From positions 1 to 64,000 of the forward strand of contig JAEESN010000011.1 of assembly GCA_016286365.1 (NCBI GenBank): DNA of 64,000 bases. The letters are read 5' to 3'. The stretch's first letter is position 1. Each line of letters starts with the position of its first letter. The position numbers were made by a program, and so were the translations under genes. This document shows, piece by piece, positions 16,033 through 25,171 of this stretch. The stretch is from Treponema sp. (GTDB lineage Bacteria > Spirochaetota > Spirochaetia > Treponematales > Treponemataceae). The notes under the pieces are model-generated. The model did not search any database. It worked only from the letters and a program-made list of their open reading frames with translations, and was not told the DNA's origin.

Positions 16033-18375
16033 ATGAACAAATCAAAACTTTGGAAAACTCCCGCCATTTGTGCCGGAGTCATCTTATTTTTATTTATTTT
16101 TGTTGAAGTAAGTTTTTTAATTAATCAGCCATTCGTAAATACAGGATGCACAGTCTCTATTACCGACAAAGGCTTTTATGTAGAAAAAGTCTTTAAAGAC
16201 TCTCCGGCTTATAAGGCAGGTCTTACAGAAGGGACTTTATACACAAAACTGAATGGTCAGACTGTAGACGAATTTAAGAGAGAATTCCATCAAAACTATA
16301 GAACCATTTATAAAACAAGCCTTGAATCGTATCTTAAGTTTGAACAGACTATAACCTTTTCTAAAGATGATTCTGATGTTTCCTTTTATCTTCAGAAGCA
16401 GCCAGTTTTAAAACAGCTTAAATTTTTCCCGCCGTTTTTAAAAGCAAAATTCATCATCTCTATTTTCCTCATTCTTACCGGCATAAGTTGTACCGTTGTT
16501 TTTAACGAAGACAAAAAAAATCATTCTTTAATCTACTGTCTTTACTGCGCTGGAATAGGTTTATTCAATGCATATAATTCTTTGTGGCAGTCAGAAACAT
16601 CTAAAATCATCAACCTTGTTTTATTCGATATAAGCAGCTGTCTAACCCTCGTCTGCCTTTTATATTATTTACGCGAATCACTCAAAGAATATTCTCTTTA
16701 TAAACGTGTACAGAAAATCCTCACGGGTTTTGGTTATGCAATACTAATATGCTGCTTTTTAAAATATCTTTTAATCTGGATTTTCCGCTGGGATGTACTT
16801 GCAAATCCTTTTGATTATCTTACACAAACCTTAATCTGCATCACAAGTATTCCGATTGCAATTCTTACGATAATCACTTTTATAAAACTTCCGTCGCAGA
16901 CAACTTATCTCTTTCGCTTTTTGATGATTGGTATCTGTCTTTCAACAATTCCTTCCATCATCTATTACACAAGAGACATCTTTACCGACAATATCCTGAT
17001 TGAATGCTATCTTAAGACGATTTCGATTGTATCTTTCTCTGTTCTGCCCTTCTCGTTCTTTATGTCTATCCTTCAGGTTAAATTTAAACAGCTTTCAAAA
17101 ATCGTAATCATCTCACTCACACTTTACATCTATATTATTACCGCATTTTACCTTATTGTTCTTCTTATGGGGCAGAGTGTTCATAATATTTCTTTTGCTT
17201 TCTATTTTACTGTTGTCTTCTCTCCAATCCTCTTTATGCTGCTTTATATTCCAATCAACAAAACACTTATTGTATATACTAAAAATGATCCACAGGCAAT
17301 TAAAGATTTTAAAGATAAGATGAATCTCTTCTCTGATGTTCCGAACATCTGTAAAACATGCGCAGAAGAAATCAGAAAAATCATCAACCCGCAATATATC
17401 TTTTTCCAGAGCATCAATGAGCAGAGTGATTTATATGTTCCTTATATCGATAAATTTGAACTTTCGAGCAAGGCCTTAGATGATTTGATTTACGAAGCTG
17501 ATTCTAAAAAAAGTGAATCTGGAACTAACTCACTCTTCAACGGTGGATTTTATATTCCCCTTTATAAAAATGATGAACTTTACTGTCGTGTATTCGTTGG
17601 ACCTAAAGTTAACAAAGATGAATACATGCCGAGTGAGCTGGCAATTATAAACAGCATCTCTAACCTCTTCTTCCAGACACTCCTTTACAAAGAAAAAGTT
17701 CTTCTCCCAAAAGCAAGTGGCGATAAGACATTAAACGCTGTATACGAAAACGGACTTCAGACTTTATCGAACCTGATTGAAACCCGATACATAATCACCA
17801 ATGCTCATATTAAAAGAACTTCTGAATACGCAAGGCTGATTGCAAAGGCGGCAAAAGATAACGGACTTTATTCAGATATAATCACAAATGCATTCATAGA
17901 AAATGTTTCAAGGGCAGCACAGTTCCACGATGTTGGAAAGATTGTAATTGCAGATAAGATTCTTAAAAAACCGGGCAAACTCACAAAGGATGAATTTGAA
18001 CAGGTTAAGATTCATACAACAGAAGGAAAGAAAATCATCCAGAAGATTTTCGACGGAAACTCAAAAGAAAAGCACGATAACGGCTTTGCAAAAGTTGCCG
18101 CCGAAGTTGCATTGAGTCATCACGAATGGTGGAACGGGACTGGATACCCCCAGCACCTCGAAGGTCAGCGTATTCCGCTTAGTGCAAGAATCATGGCAAT
18201 AGCCGATGTTTTTGACACACTCATTTCGCAAAGGTGGTATAAATCTGCAATCACACCAAAAGAAGCTTTTAAAGTTATTGAAGAAGATGCAGGTATTCAG
18301 TTTGACCCCGATTTAGTACAAGTCTTTCTGGATATCAAAAAAGAAATCACCGAAGTTATCAGTAAGAATAAATAA
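16033..18375 (+). CDS. PDZ-membrane-HD-GYP sensor phosphodiesterase
   Basis: A 780-residue protein. An N-terminal membrane anchor (about 10-35) is followed by a PDZ-like domain (about 45-120; SPAYKAGLTEG), a block of about eight membrane segments (about 135-420), a linker with a GAF-like region, and an intact HD-GYP domain (about 575-775) with FHDVGK, SHHEWWNGTGYP and ADVFDTL. It should hydrolyse cyclic-di-GMP in response to a membrane or periplasmic cue. A PDZ domain on an HD-GYP protein is unusual. A perfect terminator follows. Confidence 0.88.
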   Translation: MNKSKLWKTPAICAGVILFLFIFVEVSFLINQPFVNTGCTVSITDKGFYVEKVFKDSPAYKAGLTEGTLYTKLNGQTVDEFKREFHQNYRTIYKTSLESYLKFEQTITFSKDDSDVSFYLQKQPVLKQLKFFPPFLKAKFIISIFLILTGISCTVVFNEDKKNHSLIYCLYCAGIGLFNAYNSLWQSETSKIINLVLFDISSCLTLVCLLYYLRESLKEYSLYKRVQKILTGFGYAILICCFLKYLLIWIFRWDVLANPFDYLTQTLICITSIPIAILTIITFIKLPSQTTYLFRFLMIGICLSTIPSIIYYTRDIFTDNILIECYLKTISIVSFSVLPFSFFMSILQVKFKQLSKIVIISLTLYIYIITAFYLIVLLMGQSVHNISFAFYFTVVFSPILFMLLYIPINKTLIVYTKNDPQAIKDFKDKMNLFSDVPNICKTCAEEIRKIINPQYIFFQSINEQSDLYVPYIDKFELSSKALDDLIYEADSKKSESGTNSLFNGGFYIPLYKNDELYCRVFVGPKVNKDEYMPSELAIINSISNLFFQTLLYKEKVLLPKASGDKTLNAVYENGLQTLSNLIETRYIITNAHIKRTSEYARLIAKAAKDNGLYSDIITNAFIENVSRAAQFHDVGKIVIADKILKKPGKLTKDEFEQVKIHTTEGKKIIQKIFDGNSKEKHDNGFAKVAAEVALSHHEWWNGTGYPQHLEGQRIPLSARIMAIADVFDTLISQRWYKSAITPKEAFKVIEEDAGIQFDPDLVQVFLDIKKEITEVISKNK

Positions 18376-18387
18376 AGAGTGCAAACA

Positions 18388-18420
18388 AAAGGCCTCAGGA
18401 AAATCCTGAGGCCTTTATTA
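18388..18420. terminator. Bidirectional terminator between HD-GYP and argG
   Basis: AAAGGCCTCAGGA and TCCTGAGGCCTTT form a perfect 13-bp stem with a three-A loop, flanked by T-rich DNA. It lies between convergent genes and can serve both. Confidence 0.9.
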
Positions 18421-18445
18421 TATGTTCATATTTTACAAAACCAGC

Positions 18446-19711
18446 TTACTCTGTAGGTCTCTTTTTTAAGCTCTTGCTTTCTGTGATTGCCTGACCTTCT
18501 CCAACCTGCTGTTCCATCATTGCCCTAACCTTTAATGGAAGACCGAACAATGTGATAAAGCCCTGAGCATCCTTGTGGTTGTAAAGTTCACCGGTTATGA
18601 ATGAAGCAATGCTTTCGTTGTAAAGGCTGTATTTAGAACCAGAACCTGCACCGCGAATAGAACCCTTAATCAATTTTACTTTTGCCCATCCTGTTACAGT
18701 TTCTTCTGTCTTATCTACGAATGCCATACATGCATCCATCAGTGTTGTAAACCATTTTCCGTCGTAGATTAATTCTCCCATGCGGATAGAAACCTGCTGT
18801 TTATAGTGATAAGTTTCGCGGTCAAGACAGATGTGATCCATCATTCTGTGAGCAAAGTAAAGGATTGCTCCACCCGGAGTTTCGTAAACACCACGGCTCT
18901 TCATACCAACGCAGCGGTTTTCGCAGATATCTACAAGACCAACACCGTTTCTTCCACCGATTACATTGAGTTCGTTCAAAAGATCAAGTGCGTTCATCTT
19001 CTTTCCGTTTAAGCCGACTGGAATACCTTTTTCAAAGTCGATTGTAACGTATTCACCTTCATCAGGAGCTTCTTCTGGAACGCATGTATTTTTGAGCATG
19101 TGCTTGTAGTTTGGTTCGTTTTCTGTCTTTTCAAGTTCAAGACCTTCGTGGCTTAAGTGCCAGATGTTTTCGTCTCTTGAATAAGACTGATCTTTCTTCA
19201 TTGGAACTTCGAGTCCGCGGTCTTCAAGGAATTTAATTTCTGCTTCGCGGCTATCCATATTCCATTTATCATCACGCCATGCAGCGATTACCTTTAAGTC
19301 CGGTGCAAAAGCTTTGATTGCAAGTTCAAAACGAACTTGATCGTTACCCTTACCTGTAGCACCGTGACAGATTGCAACAGCTTTTTCCTGACGTGCGTAT
19401 TCAACCAGAATTTTTCCGATTAATGGACGAGCTGTAGAAGTACCAAGTAAATATTCATCTTCGTAAACGGCATTTGCTTTGAGTGCAGGCCAGATGTATT
19501 CTTCGATATATTCCTGACGTGCATCTACAACATAACATGCGCTTGCACCAGTTTTAAGTGCACGACTCTTTATTGCTTCCCAGTCATCACCCTGACCAAC
19601 ATCAATACAAACTGCAATAACATCGTAATTGTAATTTTCCTTAAGCCATGGAATGATAACAGTAGTATCAAGTCCACCAGAATATGCCAAAATAACTTTA
19701 TCGTTTGCCAT
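18446..19711 (-). CDS. argG: Argininosuccinate synthase
   Basis: A 421-residue enzyme that joins citrulline and aspartate with ATP in arginine synthesis. AYSGGLDTT is the PP-loop; STARPLIGK, CHGATGKGNDQVRFE and RNGVGLVD are family motifs. Length is slightly above the usual 400 residues. No argH is adjacent. Two dyads in its promoter look like arginine-repressor boxes. Confidence 0.97.
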   Translation of the reverse strand: MANDKVILAYSGGLDTTVIIPWLKENYNYDVIAVCIDVGQGDDWEAIKSRALKTGASACYVVDARQEYIEEYIWPALKANAVYEDEYLLGTSTARPLIGKILVEYARQEKAVAICHGATGKGNDQVRFELAIKAFAPDLKVIAAWRDDKWNMDSREAEIKFLEDRGLEVPMKKDQSYSRDENIWHLSHEGLELEKTENEPNYKHMLKNTCVPEEAPDEGEYVTIDFEKGIPVGLNGKKMNALDLLNELNVIGGRNGVGLVDICENRCVGMKSRGVYETPGGAILYFAHRMMDHICLDRETYHYKQQVSIRMGELIYDGKWFTTLMDACMAFVDKTEETVTGWAKVKLIKGSIRGAGSGSKYSLYNESIASFITGELYNHKDAQGFITLFGLPLKVRAMMEQQVGEGQAITESKSLKKRPTE

Positions 19712-19739
19712 AAATATCTCCTGTGGTGATTTCGACTAA

Positions 19740-19758
19740 CCCTTCGACAGGCTCAGGG
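19740..19758. repeat. Dispersed short repeat in the argG leader
   Basis: CCCTTCGACAGGCTCAGGG lies in the argG 5-prime untranslated region. Near-identical words occur as dispersed repeats in many unrelated bacterial genomes. Here it can form a small CCCT/AGGG hairpin upstream of the argG ribosome site. Confidence 0.55.
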
Positions 19759-19777
19759 ACCGCGTAACCACCAAATA

Positions 19778-19824
19778 TTGCATAAATATACAAAAAATAT
19801 ACAGTTTTTTGCATAAAATTGCAA
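19778..19824 (-). promoter_or_regulatory. argG promoter with two ARG-box-like dyads
   Basis: On the minus strand TTGCAA (19824-19819) and TATATT (19801-19796) are 17 bp apart. The dyad TTGCATAAAATTGCAA (19809-19824) covers the -35 box. A second copy, TTGCATAAATATACAA (19778-19793), covers the start site. Centres are 31 bp apart, about three helical turns, as for cooperative ArgR-type repressors. The regulator is inferred. Confidence 0.6.
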
Positions 19825-19841
19825 CAGGAAAAATACGGTTT

Positions 19842-20435
19842 TTAGAGGCTTATAGAGTCAATTTCAGACTTAAAATTCTTTATTGTAAGAGGAATGCGTT
19901 TTTCGTCCCGGCCATGCTGTAAGATAAGGATGATAGAAGAAGCTTCAAAGTCGAGCTTCCATAAAAGGTCAGGAATTGCATCAAACTTCTGTGCGGCATA
20001 GGCTTTTATAAATTCCATGGCAATCAAAAGCTGCCTGTTTTTATAAACTGAATCTTTTTTTTCTTCTTCGAGCTTTTGTAAAAGTTTTTCACGGGTTTCA
20101 AAAAGCTCTTCAATCTGCGGGAAAGGATTATACGGAAATTTAGCATCTGCAATCTTTATTAAGTCGCCGTTATTTTTCTGTAAGAGAGTTGCCTTAATTC
20201 CGTTCTGAATAAAAAGACGAAGTTTTATTTCGTCACTTATAAAAGTTTCCCAGGTGATGTAAGAAGCGGCATTTGTGATTTCGATTTTTAAATCTTTATG
20301 CTTTTCCTGAAAGCTTTTAAAAACAGCATTGCAGTCAGAAATGCTCAAAGGACCGGAAGTTGTGCTTACCATGTTTTTATGCTGCATGTGAACAAATACA
20401 TCTTTCCAGAAATCTGCCTCTATATCGGTTTTCAT
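19842..20435 (-). CDS. Hypothetical protein, last gene after the VWA gene
   Basis: A 197-residue soluble protein with no recognised family. There is no signal peptide or membrane segment. Residues about 110-135 are a charged, probably coiled-coil helix rich in E and K. It begins 32 bp after the VWA-like gene and ends the oad-parE-VWA gene run, so it may be a partner of the VWA protein. Confidence 0.65.
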   Translation of the reverse strand: MKTDIEADFWKDVFVHMQHKNMVSTTSGPLSISDCNAVFKSFQEKHKDLKIEITNAASYITWETFISDEIKLRLFIQNGIKATLLQKNNGDLIKIADAKFPYNPFPQIEELFETREKLLQKLEEEKKDSVYKNRQLLIAMEFIKAYAAQKFDAIPDLLWKLDFEASSIILILQHGRDEKRIPLTIKNFKSEIDSISL

Positions 20436-20467
20436 TTTTACTCCGTTAAACTCCAGTTAAACTCAAG

Positions 20468-21739
20468 TTAAAAAGGAAGGTATGTTACTTCGCACCCAAG
20501 TTCTTTTGTAATCCACTGCCTGCACTTATTATATGCGGTAAAGCTGTCTAAAATCCATAGGATTGATTTTTTTGTGCCGGGTGTCTTTATGCGAGAAATG
20601 TCACCTTCGCCGTCTGTAAAGATAATCATTCCGTTATACTTATCTTTATGTTCAAAAAAGTAATCAAGAGGCGGCTGAAAGTTTGTTCCACCCTTCCCCT
20701 TTATTTTATTTAAGTCAACGTTTTTACGAAACTCAAGGGGGGTCGTATTTTTAAGATTTACATCAAAAAAGATAAGATCTATTTTTTCGATAATTCCGAG
20801 AAAGAAAAAGTTTTTTATGGCATGACAAAAATGATTAAAGCTTTCGTCTGTAATAGAACCGCTTACATCAACTGCAATAAGGATGTCTGCTTTTCTTTCG
20901 TAGCGGCTTCCCATGGCATTAAAACCATAGCGGCGGCTCGGCTTCATCCTTGTAAGACGCCTTGAATTACTTATGATACTTGATCGAAACTTTGTTAAAG
21001 CATGCCTGTAATCAAAAGAAAAATCTGCATCTTCTTTTACCGCACGCTCAATGTCTCCTCCGTTTTCGCCCCAGGAATCAGAAACCTGTACCTTCTGGAT
21101 TTCGTCTTTTACTAAAGAAAGCGCTTCCTCATTTTCTTCCCATAAATCAGAAGCTTCGGAATTTATAAAAGCCCCTTCCCCGCTTCCTGCATTTTCTCCA
21201 CCGATAGAAGTTTCCTTTATTAAAAAATGAATCTTATTATACCACTCTTCAAAAGAAAGCTTATCGCATAATATTAATTCTCCAGTTTTACGATCAATAA
21301 CAAGATTTTTCTGAAAGAATTTTAATTCATCGCTCCCACTCCATTTTTCGCCAAGAGGATGAGTGAGCATGGCAAAACGAACGGCTTCGTTTTTTAAATA
21401 TTCCACGCCGGCTAAAACAATACCGCCGAGTTCTTTTTTAAGATACTGATAGATTGTTATATCGCTTGCAAGAAGAAGGATTTTTTTATCTGCCTTGTAA
21501 GGCTGTCTTTTGTAAGGATGACCTAACAGGATTCTGTAGCATTCTGTTTCAAGATATTTTTCTAAAACTGAATCATCACATTTTTCTAGGAATTCGGGTG
21601 AATATTCTATTCTGAGGCGGCCTGTACGCAAGGGAACACTGAGCCCATCCTTAGGGACAAGCTCATGAGTTGTGATTACAGAATACAAAAGAGGTTTAGA
21701 CAAAAACCACGAAGAAATGATTTTTTTTATCTTATGCAT
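20468..21739 (-). CDS. VWA-like domain protein (DUF2201 type)
   Basis: A 423-residue protein. The C-terminal third, about 285-423, is a von Willebrand A-like domain with the metal-binding motif AVDVSGSI and later GKGGTNFQPPLDY and IIFTDGEGD. The N-terminal part resembles the metallopeptidase-like half of DUF2201 proteins but no HExxH motif is seen. Such proteins often act with MoxR-type ATPases; none is adjacent. It overlaps the end of parE by 8 bp. Confidence 0.8.
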   Translation of the reverse strand: MHKIKKIISSWFLSKPLLYSVITTHELVPKDGLSVPLRTGRLRIEYSPEFLEKCDDSVLEKYLETECYRILLGHPYKRQPYKADKKILLLASDITIYQYLKKELGGIVLAGVEYLKNEAVRFAMLTHPLGEKWSGSDELKFFQKNLVIDRKTGELILCDKLSFEEWYNKIHFLIKETSIGGENAGSGEGAFINSEASDLWEENEEALSLVKDEIQKVQVSDSWGENGGDIERAVKEDADFSFDYRHALTKFRSSIISNSRRLTRMKPSRRYGFNAMGSRYERKADILIAVDVSGSITDESFNHFCHAIKNFFFLGIIEKIDLIFFDVNLKNTTPLEFRKNVDLNKIKGKGGTNFQPPLDYFFEHKDKYNGMIIFTDGEGDISRIKTPGTKKSILWILDSFTAYNKCRQWITKELGCEVTYLPF

Positions 21740-23624
21740 CTATCTCTGCTGCAAGGTGATGAACAATAAAGTCTTTTCGTTCAGGAGTATTTTTTCCCAT
21801 ATAGAATTTTAAAACTTCCGGAACGTTTTTAAGAGTCTGGATTGTAACAGGAGTAAGATGCATACCCTTATCTTCGCTTTCACCTTCTTTACGAGGGAAG
21901 ATAAACTGTCCGAATTCAGAAGGGTTGATTTCTCCAAGTCCCTTGAATCGTGTTACTTCGGCCCCTCGCATTTTTTCAAGTTCCTTGTCGCGGCTTTCTT
22001 CCGAATAGCAGTATACAGTCTTCTGCTTGTTTCTTACGCGGAACAGTGGAGTTTCAAGAATATAAACATGTCCTGTTAAAACAAGTTCTTCGAAATACAG
22101 AAGAAGATATGTCATTACAAGGTTTCTGATGTGGTATCCGTCGTTATCGGCATCGGTTGCAATAACAATCTTATTATAGCGTAAGCCTTCTATGTCTTTC
22201 TGAACACCAAGGCTGAATGTAAGATTCTTTAATTCTTCGTTTTCGAAGAGTGCAGACTTTTTGCGTCCGTACATATTTTCCGGTTTACCGCGAAGACTAA
22301 AGATTGCCTGATAAGAAACATCGCGGCTTCCTACCATTGAACCAGTCGCAGAATCACCCTCGGTAATGAAGATCATTGAGTTTGCACCCTTTTCTCCATC
22401 CTGAAGGTGGTAGCGGCAATCCTTGAGCTTTGGAATCTTCATCATTACAGATTTTTCTGCAGCCTTAATCTGCTTGTCTGTAACGTTGTTTATCTCAGCT
22501 CTTGCCTTCTGGTTTTTGATTATCTTTTCTTCGAGGATGCCGGCAATATCAGGATTATGGCGGAGCCAGTCATCAACTGCAATCTGTACTTCCTTAATGA
22601 TTGGAGCACGGATTTCTACGTTTCCAAGCTTGTTCTTTGTCTGAGAAGTAAACATAGGATTATCAAGACCGATTTTTAAGGCAACATATAATCCGCTTGT
22701 AACATCCTTGATGTCGTATTCTTTTTTATAAAAATCGTTTACACCCTTTGTAAAACCGTCTAAGAATGCAGTAACATGCGTACCACCATCTTCTGTGCTC
22801 TGACCGTTTACAAATGAATAAACATATTTATCGAGTGAAGCACCGTGAGTCAAAACATACTCAAGATTCTGTCCCTTATAGTTGAAAAGATTGTAGAGGC
22901 TCTTATCTACCCCGCCCATCTCGTTCAAAAGAAGGTCCTGTATACCATTCTGACTAAGATATTCTTTTCCGTTACATTTTAAAAGAAGTCCCGGATTTAA
23001 GTATGCATAATTCCAGAGTCTTTTTTCTACATATTCCATGTTGAAGGAATACTTTCCAAAAAGTTCTTTATCCGGTTCAAATTCAAGGTAGGTTCCGTTT
23101 GGAGTTCCAGGCTTAGCGTTTCCTGTTTTAGAAGAAATCTTTTCGCCCTTTTTAAATTCTACAACAGCCATTTTACCGTCGCGAATGGAAGCAGCACGGA
23201 AATAAGAAGAAAGAGCATTGGTAGCTTTAATACCAACACCGTTCATACCAATGGCCTGTTTAAAAACAGAGTTATTGTATTTTGCACCTGTGTTAACGTT
23301 ACTTACACAGTCTTCGAGTTTACCAAGAGGAATACCGCGTCCGTAGTCACGGATTTTTACACGACCGTCTTTAATTTCGATATCGATTTTTTTACCAAAG
23401 CCCTGAGAAAATTCATCTACAGAGTTATCAATACCTTCTTTAAAGAGGATGTAGATACCGTCGTTTTCGTTGGAACCGTCCCCCAAAGAGCCGATGTACA
23501 TACCAGGTCTAAGTCTGATGTGTTCAAGCCCTTCGAGATGCTGAATACTGTTTTCGTCATATACAGCAGCCTTTGTTGTTTTTGGTTTAGCTGCTGCTTT
23601 AGAAGAAGTTGTTTTAGTTGCCAT
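21732..23624 (-). CDS. parE: DNA topoisomerase IV subunit B (ParE-type)
   Basis: A 630-residue type IIA topoisomerase ATPase subunit. The GHKL motifs are EGIDNSVDEF, RDYGRGIP and GMNGVGIKATNAL, and the TOPRIM motifs are EGDSATGSM and ATDADNDGYHI. The FSLRGKPENMYG segment fits ParE rather than GyrB. An unusual Lys/Ala/Thr-rich N-terminus precedes the core. The start is taken at the second ATG, with GGTGGG just upstream. It lies about 29 bp after oadB; no parC is adjacent. Confidence 0.85.
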   Translation of the reverse strand: MATKTTSSKAAAKPKTTKAAVYDENSIQHLEGLEHIRLRPGMYIGSLGDGSNENDGIYILFKEGIDNSVDEFSQGFGKKIDIEIKDGRVKIRDYGRGIPLGKLEDCVSNVNTGAKYNNSVFKQAIGMNGVGIKATNALSSYFRAASIRDGKMAVVEFKKGEKISSKTGNAKPGTPNGTYLEFEPDKELFGKYSFNMEYVEKRLWNYAYLNPGLLLKCNGKEYLSQNGIQDLLLNEMGGVDKSLYNLFNYKGQNLEYVLTHGASLDKYVYSFVNGQSTEDGGTHVTAFLDGFTKGVNDFYKKEYDIKDVTSGLYVALKIGLDNPMFTSQTKNKLGNVEIRAPIIKEVQIAVDDWLRHNPDIAGILEEKIIKNQKARAEINNVTDKQIKAAEKSVMMKIPKLKDCRYHLQDGEKGANSMIFITEGDSATGSMVGSRDVSYQAIFSLRGKPENMYGRKKSALFENEELKNLTFSLGVQKDIEGLRYNKIVIATDADNDGYHIRNLVMTYLLLYFEELVLTGHVYILETPLFRVRNKQKTVYCYSEESRDKELEKMRGAEVTRFKGLGEINPSEFGQFIFPRKEGESEDKGMHLTPVTIQTLKNVPEVLKFYMGKNTPERKDFIVHHLAAEIDA

Positions 23625-23653
23625 TTTCCCACCCATTATATATTAATTATATA

Positions 23654-25114
23654 TCACATTCCGTAAGTTGCAATAAAAACTCCGGCGGCAATTGCTGTAC
23701 CGATAACTCCCGAAACATTTGGTCCCATAGCGTGCATCAAAAGGAAGTTTGTAGGATCCTCTGCCATTCCCACTTTGTTTGCTACACGGGCAGCCATTGG
23801 AACAGCCGAAACACCAGCCGAACCAATAAGAGGATTGATTTTTTCCTTTAAGAATACATTCATAAGCTTTGCCATTAAAAGACCGGCAGCAGTTGCAATA
23901 CAGAAAGCAATAAGACCAAGAACGATGATTCCCGCAGAGTTTAAGTTCATAATCTTTTCAGGTGTCATCTGAGAACCAACGCCCAAAGACAAGAGAATAG
24001 ATACGATGTTCATCAATTCATTTTCTACAGTTTTAGAAAGACGCTGAACACATCCGATTTCCTTAATAAAGTTTCCGAATGCAAGCATACCGATAAGTGG
24101 AGCTGCAGGTGGAAGAAGGAGTGTTGTGATTACTAAAAGCATGAGAGGGAATAAAACCTTTTCTGCTTTAGAAACAGGACGAAGCTGCTTCATCTTAATC
24201 TGGCGTTCTTTTTTAGTTGTCAAAAGCTTCATAATTGGAGGCTGAATCATAGGTACGAGAGCCATGTAAGAATAGGCCGCAACCGCGATTACCGCCATCA
24301 TTGTAGGAGCAAGCTTTGCAGAAACGTAAATTGATGTAGGACCGTCTGCACCACCGATGATAGCGATTGCAGAAGCCTGAAGCATTGTATAATCAATTCC
24401 ATCAATAAAGTTCATAACTGCAACACCGAACAATGTAGCGAATACACCAAACTGTGCAGCACCACCGAGCAATGCTGATTTTGGATTTGCAATAAGAGGT
24501 CCAAAGTCTGTCATAGCACCAATACCCATAAAGATGAGCATAGGGAAGAATTCGTTTCCTACACCGGCATTATAGATAATGTGGAGCATACCGTCAGGAC
24601 CGTTGCCCATTCCGGCACCCGGAATATTTACAAGAATTGTACCAAATCCGATTGGAATAAGAAGAAGAGGTTCAAAGCCCTTTGCAGCACCAAGGAATAC
24701 AATTAAGAATCCGATGGCAAGCATAACAAGTTTTTTCCATCCTTCTACAGGCTTATCAATAAGCTGCTGCTGGGCAAGCTGAGCCTGGCGTTCTTTTTCG
24801 GCTTCTACTGCCTTTGCACTTTCTTCTGCAAGACGTGCTTCTTCCGGTGTATCGTTATGAATCATTTTATAGATACCGGTATTCTTCCATAAGTTTGTAA
24901 GGAAGTGTTCAATAGAAATACGCGGTACATTTTCTGAATTAGCAATTATTTTGTCGCCGATACTTTCTGTCTGTGTTGCAGAAGAAGCAGTTGAAGCGCC
25001 TGCTTTTTTACCGCATCCTGCAAAGGAAAGAGCAAGTGCGAACAAACATACAATTGCTGTTGTTCTGAAAATCTTAAAATTATTCTTTTTTATTTTATTT
25101 AATTCTGTGTCCAT
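23654..25114 (-). CDS. oadB: Oxaloacetate decarboxylase beta subunit, sodium pump
   Basis: A 486-residue membrane protein. The conserved core, about residues 125-486, has the beta-subunit motifs [24 protein letters not shown] and [18 protein letters not shown], and about ten membrane segments. It decarboxylates carboxybiotin and exports Na+. The first 120 residues are an extra segment: a signal-like helix ending LSFAGC (Cys34, a possible lipobox) and an E/A/Q-rich linker. Typical OadB lacks this. Third gene of oadGAB. Confidence 0.9.
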   Translation of the reverse strand: MDTELNKIKKNNFKIFRTTAIVCLFALALSFAGCGKKAGASTASSATQTESIGDKIIANSENVPRISIEHFLTNLWKNTGIYKMIHNDTPEEARLAEESAKAVEAEKERQAQLAQQQLIDKPVEGWKKLVMLAIGFLIVFLGAAKGFEPLLLIPIGFGTILVNIPGAGMGNGPDGMLHIIYNAGVGNEFFPMLIFMGIGAMTDFGPLIANPKSALLGGAAQFGVFATLFGVAVMNFIDGIDYTMLQASAIAIIGGADGPTSIYVSAKLAPTMMAVIAVAAYSYMALVPMIQPPIMKLLTTKKERQIKMKQLRPVSKAEKVLFPLMLLVITTLLLPPAAPLIGMLAFGNFIKEIGCVQRLSKTVENELMNIVSILLSLGVGSQMTPEKIMNLNSAGIIVLGLIAFCIATAAGLLMAKLMNVFLKEKINPLIGSAGVSAVPMAARVANKVGMAEDPTNFLLMHAMGPNVSGVIGTAIAAGVFIATYGM

Positions 25115-25171
25115 ATTGTTTTCCTTATCAGTATCATTTTTACGCGATCCCTGGGACCTGCGTAATCTGTG

